Source: Miscanthus floridulus (lineage: Eukaryota; Streptophyta; Magnoliopsida; Poales; Poaceae). From it: a stretch of 64,000 nucleotides of DNA. The notes below the pieces were generated by a model that worked only from the letters and a program-made list of their open reading frames with translations, was not told where the DNA came from and did not search any database. A program made the position numbers and the translations under genes. Shown here piece by piece: positions 34,240 to 44,585 of this stretch (position 1 is the first letter of the stretch; each line of letters starts with the position of its first letter). Where the stretch lies: NCBI RefSeq assembly GCF_019320115.1, contig NC_089597.1, forward strand, positions 123,591,485 through 123,655,484. The letters are read 5' to 3'.

Positions 34240-34450
34240 ACGGGCTGTACTCCCGGTTCTCAACCGCCTTCAATCCCGGTTTTGGAACCGGGAGTACGAA
34301 ATCGGGACTAAAGGTCCCCACCTTTAGTCCCGGTTTCGCGCCCGGGACTAAAGGTGGTTGGTAAGACCAACCGGGACTAAAGGGCCTCCCGGCCTGGCCA
34401 CGTGGGGCGGCCCTTTAGTCCCGGTTGGTATTACCAACCGGGACTAAAGG
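34240..34450. repeat. T2 left subterminal repeats and hairpin
   Basis: Repeats of GGGACTAAAGG and CCTTTAGTCCCGG. At about 34411-34450 the two arms CCTTTAGTCCCGGTTGGT and ACCAACCGGGACTAAAGG form a perfect palindrome with a 3-base loop. Such sites bind the element's own transposition protein in CACTA elements. Confidence 0.85.
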
Positions 34451-34673
34451 TTTCCTTTTTTTTTCTTTTTTTTTGTTTCTATTTTCAATTGATGATTCGT
34501 TTTGGTTTTCGAATAGGTTTTCGAATACGCATTCTACACTGCTAATAATATACGTATTCTACACGTTTATAATGTTCGAACATTTTGTAAAAACTAAAGT
34601 ATGAAACTAACGTATATATTACATGCATATACATATATTGTACGTTATTTTATGTACATATAATATGTATGTA

Positions 34674-34682
<9 letters not shown>

Positions 34683-34710
<28 letters not shown>

Positions 34711-34711
34711 T
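34683..34711. repeat. TA microsatellite
   Basis: Run of about 14 TA units after a short GT run. Confidence 0.9.
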
Positions 34712-34770
34712 ACAAATAAAGGTTGCATTGTATATTCTATCATATCCTTGGGATAACAAAATCACTCCAT

Positions 34771-36560
34771 CTAGTTTGGCTTCCATGTTTCGTTGACGTC
34801 ATTGTAGAACTCGCCGGTGGGGTTGAGGACCTGGTCATTAAGAAATCCTTCTATGGTCTCTTGAATTGCTTTCAGTTGGTCACGTCGTATGACTTTTTCC
34901 TTCAACCATAGAGTCTTCAATAAAAGTTAAAGGAAAAGTATTAATATATATATATATATATGTGTGTGTTGGTCACTTGATTACTTATATATATGAGCAA
35001 CAAAAGAAATTGTGAATTTATGAATATATTTATATAACATACTTTGAGGATCTCTTCAGGAGTTCTTTTTGTGTACGCCCCGATAAACTCGTAAACATAG
35101 TATCCGCAATAGTTGTTCCCCTGTTCTTGCCTTAGAACCCACTTTTACGAGAAAAAAGATCCGATGAATTGAAAGCATGCATGGTGTTAATTGAATTATA
35201 TATATATAAATGTAGATAGTACTTACTTTGTGTGCGATTACATCCAGTGGCGCTTTGCAATGTTTCATGTGGTGATTCTCAATGAAACTTTTTTAAACAC
35301 TGCGCCCAATAAAATAAAACATTAATTTGGTCTTTAATAATTGTTGCAGTTAAGAGATCGGGGTATATATAGTTGCTAGAGAGACCATATTACCCTTGGA
35401 TAATATCTATCATGTCTTGGTACTCTGTTTGCTCTTTTCTTAATGAGTCTAAGATTCTCAACCGACTATTGGCCATATCGATGACCATCAATATCCAGTG
35501 ATTGCTGTATATGTTTTTATACACAAATATGATCGACATTAACTAGAGTCAACATATATGTATATATATGGGAGATAGCTTAGCTAGTAAGCAAATAATT
35601 GAACAAATATTCATATGATCGACATTAATTATTTAACACTCACTTGAAGTTGTAGGGGAAGCGTATGTCCTTATTTTGTTGGTTCACTAAGAACCTCATG
35701 AGATTTTTCTCGAGTTCAGCTTTCCATTGAGGCGGGGGATTAGGGTGTTTGAATACGACATTTGGATCAACGAACCCAACATCATTATCCTTTCTCTTTC
35801 TGAGTTCTATCATCTCATATCTGCATATATAAAAATATAGTGTGAGGATATATAATGTATATATATACATGTAGCTTTATATATACACACTTTAATAGTA
35901 GAAAATAATCACACTTACAGACAATAGCAGCTAATGAGACTTTTGTCGAGAGAGTCCAGGTGGCATAGTTGGTGTAATTCTTTAAACTCGACATATATAA
36001 CGTCATCGCCACGGAAGTAATGTTGGTTTCTAACTCTGACAGTAACAAAGGCCTCTTCCCGTTTACACGCCGCCATGTACCACTTGTTTAGCAGGTACAT
36101 TTGCGTACCCAGTTCACCTAAGGCCTCAGGGTTGTATAGACTCTTTCCACGTTCAAATTTCTTCCAAGGATCCACTTTCGGAGCAGATGGTCCTTTAGCG
36201 AGCACTTGGCAAGGTCCAAACCAGTTTCCTCGTAAAACCGAGCCAGCTCCTCAAAATCGACGTCTAAGTCTAAGTTCGAACCATATTCATTACGAACGAC
36301 AAGAGGGGGGACTGATTGTTGCGATTGTTGTCCGAGTTATGCAACACCTTTCCCTGGTCTAGTCTTTTTCTGCGCCGCCTCAAATGACTTGGTGAGAGAG
36401 CGGTCGTAGTCCGATTTTGGCTGGGTCTTTTGAAATTCCCGCTTTTTCTGGTCCACCTTCTTTCTTAGAAGATCTGGAGGTAGGTAGAAGTATGATTTCT
36501 TCGGGTTCTCCCTCTCTTCTCGTTGCTTTTTTACTTTTTTGAAGAAACTGTCCATATCTT
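34771..36560 (-). pseudogene. T2 ULP1-type (C48) cysteine peptidase gene, six exons
   Basis: A SUMO/ubiquitin-like peptidase domain often carried by plant transposons. Minus-strand exons are about 36560-35919, 35820-35644, 35504-35394, 35299-35227, 35141-35043 and 34914-34771, all with GT-AG introns. Exon 1 has a TAA in GKGVA-stop-LGQQ and a frame change near 36240 before LAKGPSAPKVDPWKKFE. Exon 3 carries the catalytic His in FNNHWILMVID and the Asp in RILDSL. Exon 5 carries Gln in RQEQGNN and Cys in NNYCGYYVYEF. Exon 6 ends in GEFYNDVNETWKPN-stop. Exon 4 appears shifted by one base before ENHHMKHCKAP. The triad is intact, but the gene as a whole is broken. Confidence 0.75.
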
Positions 36561-36639
36561 TTTTTACTACAGCTTTGAATTCCTAAACCTCTCGTTCGGC
36601 CACTGTGTTTAGCGGTCCCGAGGGCATACATCAGTTCAT

Positions 36640-36960
36640 CCTTCTCTCTATTGGGCCTGAACGCACCAATAGTTTTAGCTTGTAGAGCATAAGATAATCT
36701 TTGTGTTGCTCTTTCGAGTTTTGAGCCATGAAGGGACCGAGACTAAAGGTCTGATCTTTAGTCCCGGGTGTAGCCACGGCCCAGGAGTAAAGGTCATTTT
36801 GGCGGGCTGCGAAAACGCAACCCACCTTTAGTCCCGGGTGTAGCCACGGCCCGGGAGTAAAGGGCATTTTAGGCCCAGGAGTAAAGGTGGTCAGCAGTTG
36901 GCTTTCTTCGGTTTCCATAAGTTTTTTTCCTTTTTTATATATTTCTTTTATATAAAAATG
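36640..36960. repeat. T2 internal copies of subterminal-type repeats
   Basis: Between the peptidase and transposase genes lie several TTTAGTCCCGGGTGTAGCC and CCCGGGAGTAAAGG units, like those at the element ends. They may mark a bidirectional intergenic region or an older nested end. No gene is supported here. Confidence 0.6.
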
Positions 36961-37356
36961 CATAGAGTTATTAATTGCCTAATAAATAAAATATTACCAA
37001 AAAAATTATAAAAAAATCCTGGACTTGGTTTTGCATTATTATACACAACAAAAAATTGTAACCTAAACTCTTTTGTTTTACTGTATGAATATTTGACATA
37101 GTGTAAATAATAATTACAATTTGCACCATGCAAAAATATACTACTTAATTAAAATCATTAAAACTATTGCTTTTCGACAGGAAATTAGTTTTCACATCTT
37201 ATTAACGTTGATCATTTGGTTTTTCATCACACATTCTCCACGGAAAATCCACCGTTTAGCAGAAAATTCATTTAAACCGTAGAAAATATGAAAACACGAC
37301 AAAAAAATCTGAAGTCATAATTATTACATAATAGGTCTAATACATCACTAAATATA

Positions 37357-40300
37357 TCAAGCGGGCACAGTAGTGAACTTCTTCTTAACATATATCCCTT
37401 GGTTATGATCGTGTCGTAACCATTGAGTGTCCTCATCATTTAGCTGGATGCTTGGGTCTTTGCTCACTGTGAAGGGTGGAATTCGGTCATCCTTTTCATA
37501 ATCTTCTGATATGTCTGACTTGTCTTCAATTCCGACGATGTTTCTTTTCCCTGAAAGAACTATGTAGCGCTTTGGCTCATAGATTGGGTCGTTGTTCTTT
37601 TTCCCTCTCTTCGGTTTTGTAGACATGTCCTTGACATAAAACACCTGATTCACATCCTTGGCAAGGATGAACGGTTCGTCTTTGTACCCAATATTGTTGA
37701 GGTCCACGGTTGTCATTCCATACTGGTTGTCGACTGCTACCCCGCCTCCAGTCGCCTTTACCCATTGGCACTTGAACAAAGGTACCTTAAAAGTAGGTGC
37801 ATAGTTTAGTTCCCATATCTCTATGCGGCCATAATATGTTTGCTTATTTCCATTAGGGTCGGTGGCATCTATGCGGACACCACTATTTTGGTTGGTGCTC
37901 CTTTTATCTTGGGCTACTGTGTAAAATATATTCCCATTTATCTCGTACCCTTTGTATGTGAGGATATGCCACGATGACTGCCTAGACAACAAATACAGTT
38001 GCTCATCAATACTCTCATAACCCTGACATTCTTTTCGCAACCAGTCGCTGAAAGTTTCCATATGCTGACACGTAATCCAAGCTTCAGACTTCCCTGGAAA
38101 CTCGGATCGGAGCAACTCTTTATGTGTCTCGATATACGGATCCACCAAGGAGGAGTTTTGTAGAACTGTGTAGTGTGCTTTATTAAAATAATTATCCTAC
38201 GTACCAATATATGTTTTCTTCCCTAGTGTCCCCTTTCCACTTAGTCTCCCCTCGTGTCGTGATTCAGGAACACCAACCGGGTCAAGGTCGGGAATAAAGT
38301 CAACACAAATCTCAATGACCTCCTCTGTTCCATAGCCCTTGGCGATGCTTCCTTCTGGCTGAGCACGGTTGTGAACATATTTCTTTAGGACTCCCACGAA
38401 CCTCTCAAAGGGGAACATGTTGTGCAGGAACATAGGACCGAGAATGCTAATCTCCTTGACCAGGTGAACTAGGAGGTGTGTCATGATATTAAAGAAGGAA
38501 GGAGGGAACACCAACTCAAAGTTGACAAGACATTAAACCACATCATTTTGTAGGTTAGCTAGATCCATTGGATCGATTGCCTTCTGAGAAATTGCATTGA
38601 GGAATGCACATAGCTTCACGGTGGCTAGACGTACATTTGGAGGTAGAATTCCTCTTAATGCAACTGGAAGCAATTGTGTCATGAGCACATGACAGTCATG
38701 GGACTTTAAGTTTAGGAATTTCTTCTCTGGCATATTTATTATACCCTTTATATTCGAGGAGAATCCAGATGGTACCTTGATGCTTGCTAGGCATTCAAAC
38801 ATGCTTTCCTTCTCTTCTTTGCTAAGAGTGTAGCTAGCGGGACTTAAGTAATGGCGTCCATCATCTGTCTTCTCTGGATGTAGGTTGTCTCGTTCTTTCA
38901 AACATCGCAGGTCCTGTCATGCTTCAAGTGTGTCCTTGGGCTTCCCATACACACCTATGAAGCCTAGCAGGTTCACACAAAGATTATTCATTAGGTGCAT
39001 CACGTCGATCGCGCTATGGACCTCTAGGACTTGCCAATAGGGTAGCTCCCAAAATATGGACTTCTTCTTCCACATGGGTGCGTGACCGTCGGCATCGTTT
39101 GGAACAGGTTCGCTGCCATGTGCCTTTCCAAATACTACTTTCACATCCTTGACCATATTGAGTACATCCTCACCAGTTCGGTTGCTCGGCTTGGACTAGT
39201 GGTCTGCCTTACCTTTAAAATGCTTGCCTTTCTTTCTTAGGGGGTGATTCGCAGAAAGAAATCGACGATGGCCAAGGTACACGACCTTTCGACATTCTTT
39301 CAAGAATATACCTTTAATGTCATCGAAACAGTGCGTGCATGCATTATATCCCTTGTTTGATTATCCTGAAAGATTACTTAGAGCAGGCCAATCATTGATT
39401 GTTATGAACAACAATGCTCGCAGGTCAAAGTGCTCCTATTTGTGCTCATCCCACACACATACACCTGGTCTGTTTCACAAAAGTAGAAGTTCTTCAACTA
39501 GTGGCCTCAGGTACACATCGATGTCGTTGCCAGGTTGCCTTGGACCTTGGATGAGCACTGGCATCATAATAAACTTACGCTTCATGCATAACTAGGGAGG
39601 TAGGTTGTAGATACATAGAGTAACATGCCAAGTGCTATAACTACTGCTCTGCTCCCCGAAAGGATTCATACCATCCGTACTTAAAGCAAACCTTAAGTTT
39701 CTTGCGTCATTTGCAAACTCCGGGAATTCTCTATCGATTGCTCTCCACTGGGACCCATCAGCAGGGTGTCTCAACATATTGTCTACCTTACGGTCTTCTT
39801 TGTGCCATCGCAATAACTTTGCATGGTCTTTGTTTCTGAACAGACGTTTCAAGCGTGGTATTATAGGAGCATACCACATAATCTTGGCAGGGATTTTCTT
39901 CGTGGGACGTTCGCCCTCAACATCACCAGGGTCATCTCGCCTGATCTTATACCACGATGCATGACATATCAGGCATGCATCTAACTTCTCGTACTCCTCG
40001 CCACGATAGAGGATGCAGTCATTAGGACATGCATGTATCTTCTGGATTTCTAATCCCAAAGGGCAGACTACCTATTTTGCTTCGTACGTAGTGATGGGCA
40101 ATTCATTATCCTTTGGAAGCATCTTCTTTTGGATTTTCAGTAACTCCCCAAATCCCTTGTCAGATACACCATTCTTTGCCTTCCATTGCAGCAATTCCAG
40201 CGTGGTACCCAACTTTTTCTGTCCCACATCACAAGTTGGGTATAGCAATTTCTTGTGATCCTCTAGCATGCGCTCGAACTTGATCTTCTCCTTTTCACTT

Positions 40301-40710
40301 TCGCATTCTCTTTGTGCGTCACGAATGGCCTGACCAAGATCATCAGCGGGCTCATCTTCTGCCACTACCTCTTCTTCAGCTTCCCCCATTGCAGTATCAT
40401 TGAAGGCACCATATTCAGCAATAATGTCATTATCGTCCCATTGTTCTTCTTCACCTTCTTCCATTACAACCCTGGTTTCTCCGTGCTTCGTCCAACAAAT
40501 ATAGTTTGGCATGAAACCCGACTTCAACAAGTATGAATGAAGACTCCTTGAGCTAGCATATTCCTTCAAATTCTTACATATGACACATGGGCAGCACATG
40601 AAACCATCGTGTTTGTTTGCCTCGGCCACACGTAAGAAAGAATGCATGCCCTCAATGAACTCTTGGGAGCGGCGATCAGCATTGTACATCCAATGCCGGC
40701 TCATCTGCAT
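37357..40710 (-). pseudogene. T2 TNP2-type CACTA transposase
   Basis: The transposase that cuts the element at its CACTA ends. One reading frame runs from 40710 (MQMSRHWMYNADRRSQEF) to 37357, about 1,118 codons. The N-terminal transposase-associated domain has RHWMYN and CPCVICKN. The TNP2 (Transposase_21) region has HACPNDCILYRGEEYE, LSTDGMNPFG and PP-stop-LCMKRK. A DUF4218-type region follows (DCHVLMTQLLPVALRGILP, FPFERFVGVLKKYV), then a DUF4216-type C-terminus (PLFKCQWVKATGGGVAVD). Seven in-frame stops (40074, 39594, 39363, 39198, 38919, 38535, 38199, minus coordinates of the first base) and no frameshift were found. The GRF gene lies 120 bp upstream in the same orientation. Confidence 0.9.
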
Positions 40711-40833
40711 TACATGACATACATACCATATTAAAACCTAGAACATAATTAGTTAATTATACGACATGCATGCCACCACACAAGGTATTAATTTATAAAA
40801 GTCTCGCTACAATGTAGACAATCCCAACTACCA

Positions 40834-41315
40834 CTAAAAAATTAAAGCTAAAATGCACTTCAGCAGCATAAGAATTTCACGACCAATCCCAACTAAAACA
40901 GACAGGTCATGCATTTGTTCAACATCTATGGGCTTCTTCCGCAGGATCACTGCCTCATCAGCCGCCGTAGCCGCCTGTGCAAGAGAGTTTTGCACGTGTT
41001 CAACATACTCTTCCTCCCAGTACTAGCCTGAACATCCAGTGCCATCCCACTGAAATTAAAATAAAAAATTAGAACTTTAATTACAATCATCATGAAAATA
41101 AGTATAAATTAACCATAATCATCAAATGCGACAAAATAACTCACATTGCGATCCGGACACTTGTAGAAGATACGGCCCTTGTTGGGACACTCCTTCATCA
41201 CCCGGTACTCCATCACAATCTTCTCCTCACACTTGCCACATGCAATGAGACGAAGGTCCGGCCTCAGTCGCTTTGTAACCCGATGAGAGGCCAAGGACCC
41301 GGAAGTAGTTGCCAT
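40834..41315 (-). pseudogene. T2 GRF-type zinc-finger gene, two exons
   Basis: Exon 1 (41315-41145, 57 codons) encodes CGKCEEKIVMEYRVMKE followed by CPNKGRIFYKCPDRN. This is a GRF-type zinc finger, a nucleic-acid-binding domain seen in topoisomerases and some nucleases. A 95-bp intron (41144-41050, donor AAT|GTGAGT, acceptor TTTCAG|TGG) is spliced at a codon boundary. Exon 2 (41049-40834) gives WDGTGCSG, a TAG, then YWEEEYVEHVQNSLAQA and a hydrophobic C-terminus (EILMLLKCILALIF). The finger is completed by WDGTGC across the splice, which supports the model. The only defect is the TAG, at a place where a CAG would fit. Role in the element unknown. Confidence 0.75.
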
Positions 41316-41759
41316 CTACTCTCTATACTCATTTTTAATATAATATAAATTTCTCATTTTATAAACAAATAAAATTAAAAAAACTCTAAAATTCTCTATA
41401 TCTCTAAAGCATGAAGTGTGCTATGCATGCTAGAAATGAAAGCTCAATACTAGTTTTGAATAACTACTTTAACCTTCCTTCATCCAAATACGCAAACTTT
41501 AAAGTGATTTTGAGCTTAAATGGCTTACAAATAAAAAAAATCTACCATAAAAAAACCACATATATCTAGTCCATAAAATGAAATAAGCTACAGATGAAAC
41601 ACGAGAGTATAAAGTTGGTAACCTTTAGAACCGATGGAGGAATGGAAGAAATTTTGTGATACACCGGTGATGAGGAAGAAGAGAGGCCGGCGATAGCAAG
41701 AGAACACTGAGCTCGAAGTGGTTCGGGCTCGGGGAGGAACAAGGGATATATAGGAGGGT
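41316..41759. promoter_or_regulatory. T2 putative promoter region for GRF/TNP2 genes
   Basis: About 440 bp of AT-rich, unique sequence between the subterminal repeats and the first minus-strand ATG. No ORF. A TATA-like ATATAGGAGGG sits in the repeat border near 41749-41760. Assignment as promoter follows from position only. Confidence 0.35.
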
Positions 41760-42060
41760 ACCTTTAGTCCCGGTTGGAGACAAAAACCGGGACTAAAGGT
41801 CCCTTTCTAGTCCCGGACGGAGCCTCCAGCCGAGAGTAGACTTTTACTCCCGGTTGGAGGCTCCAACAGGGAGTAAAAGTTAACCTTTAGTCCTGGTTGG
41901 TAGCTCCAACCGGGACTAAAGGTCCCCTCCAGCAAAAGCCTAGCGCAGTAGCCGTTGGGCAGGGACCTTTAGTCCCGGTTGGATCTACAAACCGGGACTA
42001 AAGGTCTCTCTAGTCCCGGACGCGAAAAATACCGGGACTAAAGCCAAATTTCAAGCTGGA
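41760..42060. repeat. T2 right subterminal repeats
   Basis: At least five copies of CCTTTAGTCCCGGTTGGA and its complement ACCGGGACTAAAGG, paired as short hairpins (for example about 41761-41799 and 41966-42006). They mirror the left end. Confidence 0.85.
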
Positions 42061-42087
42061 TCAAAGGTCGTTTCTCTACTAGTGGGG

Positions 42088-43130
42088 ATGGAGCACTATT
42101 CCGTTCCGCTCGGTGGCCGTGGAGGGTGATGAGGTCGCCGCGTCTCGCCCTCACCAGCGCCGCATAGAGGGCGCCGCGGGGTCGTGATCCACCGCACCGC
42201 GGATGGCGCCGGCACTAAGTTCCCCATGCTCACACGCACCAACTACCAGGAGTGGGCAATGTTGATGCAGGTGAACTTGGAGGCGGTGGGGTGGTGGTAT
42301 GCTGTCGAGCCGGAGGAAGACGAAGAGATCGTCTACCACCATGATCGTCTGGCGCTCGCCGCGATCCTGCGATCCGCTCCACCTGAGATGCTTGCAGGTC
42401 TTCGTGAGAAAAGGACGGCAGCAGAAGCATGGGTGGCAATCAAGTGGATCCGTGTCGGGGTCCAGCGGGTGCGAGAGGCTAACGCGCAGCAGCTCCGGCA
42501 TGAGTTCAGCGCCCTAGTGTGGAAGGAGGCGGAGACCGCGGAAGATTTCGCGAATCGCATCACCAGGCTCGCCGCTGATCTACATCTCCTCAGCGACAAC
42601 ATCACCGACACCGAGGTCGTGAGTAAGATGCAACAGGTCATGCCGGAGCACCTCGCTCAGGTGGCGATCTCCATCGAGACCCTGCTCGACATCAACAACA
42701 TCTCAGTCGAGGAGGTGACTGGTAGGTTGCGTGCCGTGGAGCAGCGGTGCAAGCCAGCGCCCGTCCTCGACAACCAGGGCCGGCTGTTTCTCTATGAAGA
42801 GGAGTGGCTCACCAGGCTCAAGCTTCGCGAGTCCGAGGAGAAGGGCAACGGGAGCAGCTCCAGGGCGCTAGCAGCAAGAAGCGCGGTGGCTGTGGGCATG
42901 GCAAAGGCGATGGCTCCACGTCATGCGACAGCAACAAGAGCCAATCTGGCAGTGGACAGGCCCTCAACCGCGACTAGTGCAAGTGCTGCGGCAAATACGG
43001 TCAATGGGCCAATGATTGCCGTAGCAAGCCCAAGGCCGAGGCTCACATCACGCAAGCTAAAGAAGACTCGGAGCCGACACTGCTGATGGCCCAAGCCACC
43101 GTCTTCCCCAACACTCTGTCCGAGCGTCGA
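42088..43130 (+). pseudogene. gag: C1 gag
   Basis: Copia gag. A start ATG lies at 42088, right against T2, but the first codons run into TGA after MEHYSVPLGGRGG. The main open part is 42184-43086, with FPMLTRTNYQEWAMLMQVNL and ANRITRLAADLHLLSDN (UBN2-type gag domain). The zinc knuckle CKCCGKYGQWANDC is at about 42983-43024 in another frame, preceded by a TAG, and has Gln in place of the His-adjacent Gly-His. At least one frame change separates gag from the knuckle. Confidence 0.85.
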
Positions 43131-43796
43131 CCCCTGCGCGTCGTCGAGGAGAAAGTCTTTGCGTAGGTCGATGGCGAGACGAAGCGCGACGATAGACTAT
43201 GGTACCTCTATAGCGGGGCAACCAATCACATGACGGGCTGCTAGGACTCCTTCATCCACATGGACATGGCGATCCGTGGCACCGTCAAGTTTGGCGACGG
43301 CTCAGAGGTCATGATCGAGGGATCCGACATTGTGTTGTTTGAGGGCAAGACTGGCGAGCACCTCCCGCTCACGGGGGTGTACTTCATCCCGAGGCTGACC
43401 ACCAACATCATCAGCCTTGGCCAGCTCAACGAAGGCGGCTGCGATGTCCATACCAAGGACGGCGTCCTTCGGATCCACGACGACAAGGGCCGGTTGATCG
43501 CGCGAGTCCAGCGCTCGGCGAACCGGCTATACCTGCTACGCGTCAAGATTGGGCGACCACTCTGCCTGGCTGCACGTGCTAGCGACAATGCGTGGCTATG
43601 GCATGAGCGCTACAGTCATTTACACTTCGACGCCCTACGCAAGCTCGAGCAGCGAGGCATGGTGCACGGGCTGCCCCACATTGAGCACGTCCACCAGCTT
43701 TGCGCTGATTGTGTTACCACCAAACTGAAAGAGGAGTCCATTCCCGTCACAGGAGAAGCGGCGGGCAGAGGGGTTGCTAGACTTGGTCCATGGTGA
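43131..43796 (+). pseudogene. C1 protease and integrase N-terminal region
   Basis: The protease motif reads WYLYSGATNHMTG where active copies have DSGA(S/T), so the catalytic Asp is replaced by Tyr. A TAG follows at GC-stop-DSF. The 43260-43796 segment continues through FGDGSEVMIEGSD and LTTNIISLGQLNEGG to the integrase HHCC finger (WHERYSHLHF, QLCADC). A frame change at about 43770 leads into DLVHGDLCGPI. Confidence 0.85.
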
Positions 43797-44580
43797 CCTA
43801 TGCGGCCCAATCACGCCGGCCACACCCAGTGGCAAGCAATATTTTCTTCTACTAGTTGACGACAAGAGCAGGTACATGTGGGTGATGCTGCTCGCTGCCA
43901 AGAGCGACACCCTCGCCGCCGTCAAGAAATTCTAGGCGAAGGTGGAGGTGGAGACTGGCCGGCGTCTGCGCGTTCTACGCACTGACAATGGGGGTAAGTT
44001 CACCTCTGTTGCGTTCGAGGAGTACTGCGTCGAGCACGGCGTCAAGCGGCAGCACACAGCACCGTACACGACGCAGCATAACGGCATCATCGAGCGGAGG
44101 AACCAGACTGTCATCACCATGGCGCGCAGTCTGCTGAAGAGCCGGAACATGCCAGCGAGGTTCTGGGTCGAGGCGGTAGCCACCGCCGTCTTCCTGCTGA
44201 ACCGGGCGCCCACCAAGGCCGTTGACGGCATGACACCGTATGAGGCTTGGCATGGTCGTAGGCCAGATGTCAGCTTTCTGCGCACATTCGGATGTGTGGC
44301 GTACGTCAAGGCGACGAAGCCACACTTGAAGAAGCTCAACGACCGTGGCACTCCGGTTATCTTCATCGACTATGAGCCAGGCGCCAAGGCGTGGCGCTTC
44401 TACGACCCAGTGACGCATCGCGCTGTCGTGTCTAGGGACGCGGTGTTCGACGAACCGACGTCCTGGAGCTAGAAGGACGAGGGAGAGGACTTGGAGGTTG
44501 CTGCGGACCTCATCATGGAGTACCATGCGATGGAGCTGAGTACTGGGCGTGTCACATCGACACCACTGCAGGCACACTAG
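43797..44580 (+). pseudogene. C1 integrase core
   Basis: DDE integrase. First Asp in VHGDLCGPI, second in LRTDNGGKF, Glu in HNGIIERRNQT. The C-terminal GKKPDVS-like region reads HGRRPDVSFLRTFGCVAYV. A TAG after KKF (about 43935) and one after PTSWS (44470) break the frame. Both fit single base changes. Confidence 0.88.
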
Positions 44581-44585
44581 AGCCC

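Larger units (their letters stand above)
34227..42084 (-). mobile_element. T2: large CACTA (En/Spm) element nested in C1
   Basis: Ends CACTAGTGGAGAAACGG and (reverse complement of the right end) CACTAGTAGAGAAACGA, flanked by GGG on both sides (34224-34226 and 42085-42087). Length is 7.86 kb. It sits between the PBS and gag of C1, and its right border is directly against the ATG at 42088. Subterminal regions are arrays of CCTTTAGTCCCGGTTGG in both orientations. Three minus-strand genes are present: GRF zinc finger, TNP2 transposase and ULP1-type peptidase. All carry stops, so the copy is inactive although its structure is complete. Confidence 0.95.

Noticed and set aside
38166..38204. Possible 39-bp intron in TNP2 (GTACGT...ACACAG)
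   Set aside because: Too short for a plant intron, and the frame continues through it with a single TAG (GT-stop-DNYFNKAHYTVLQNSS).
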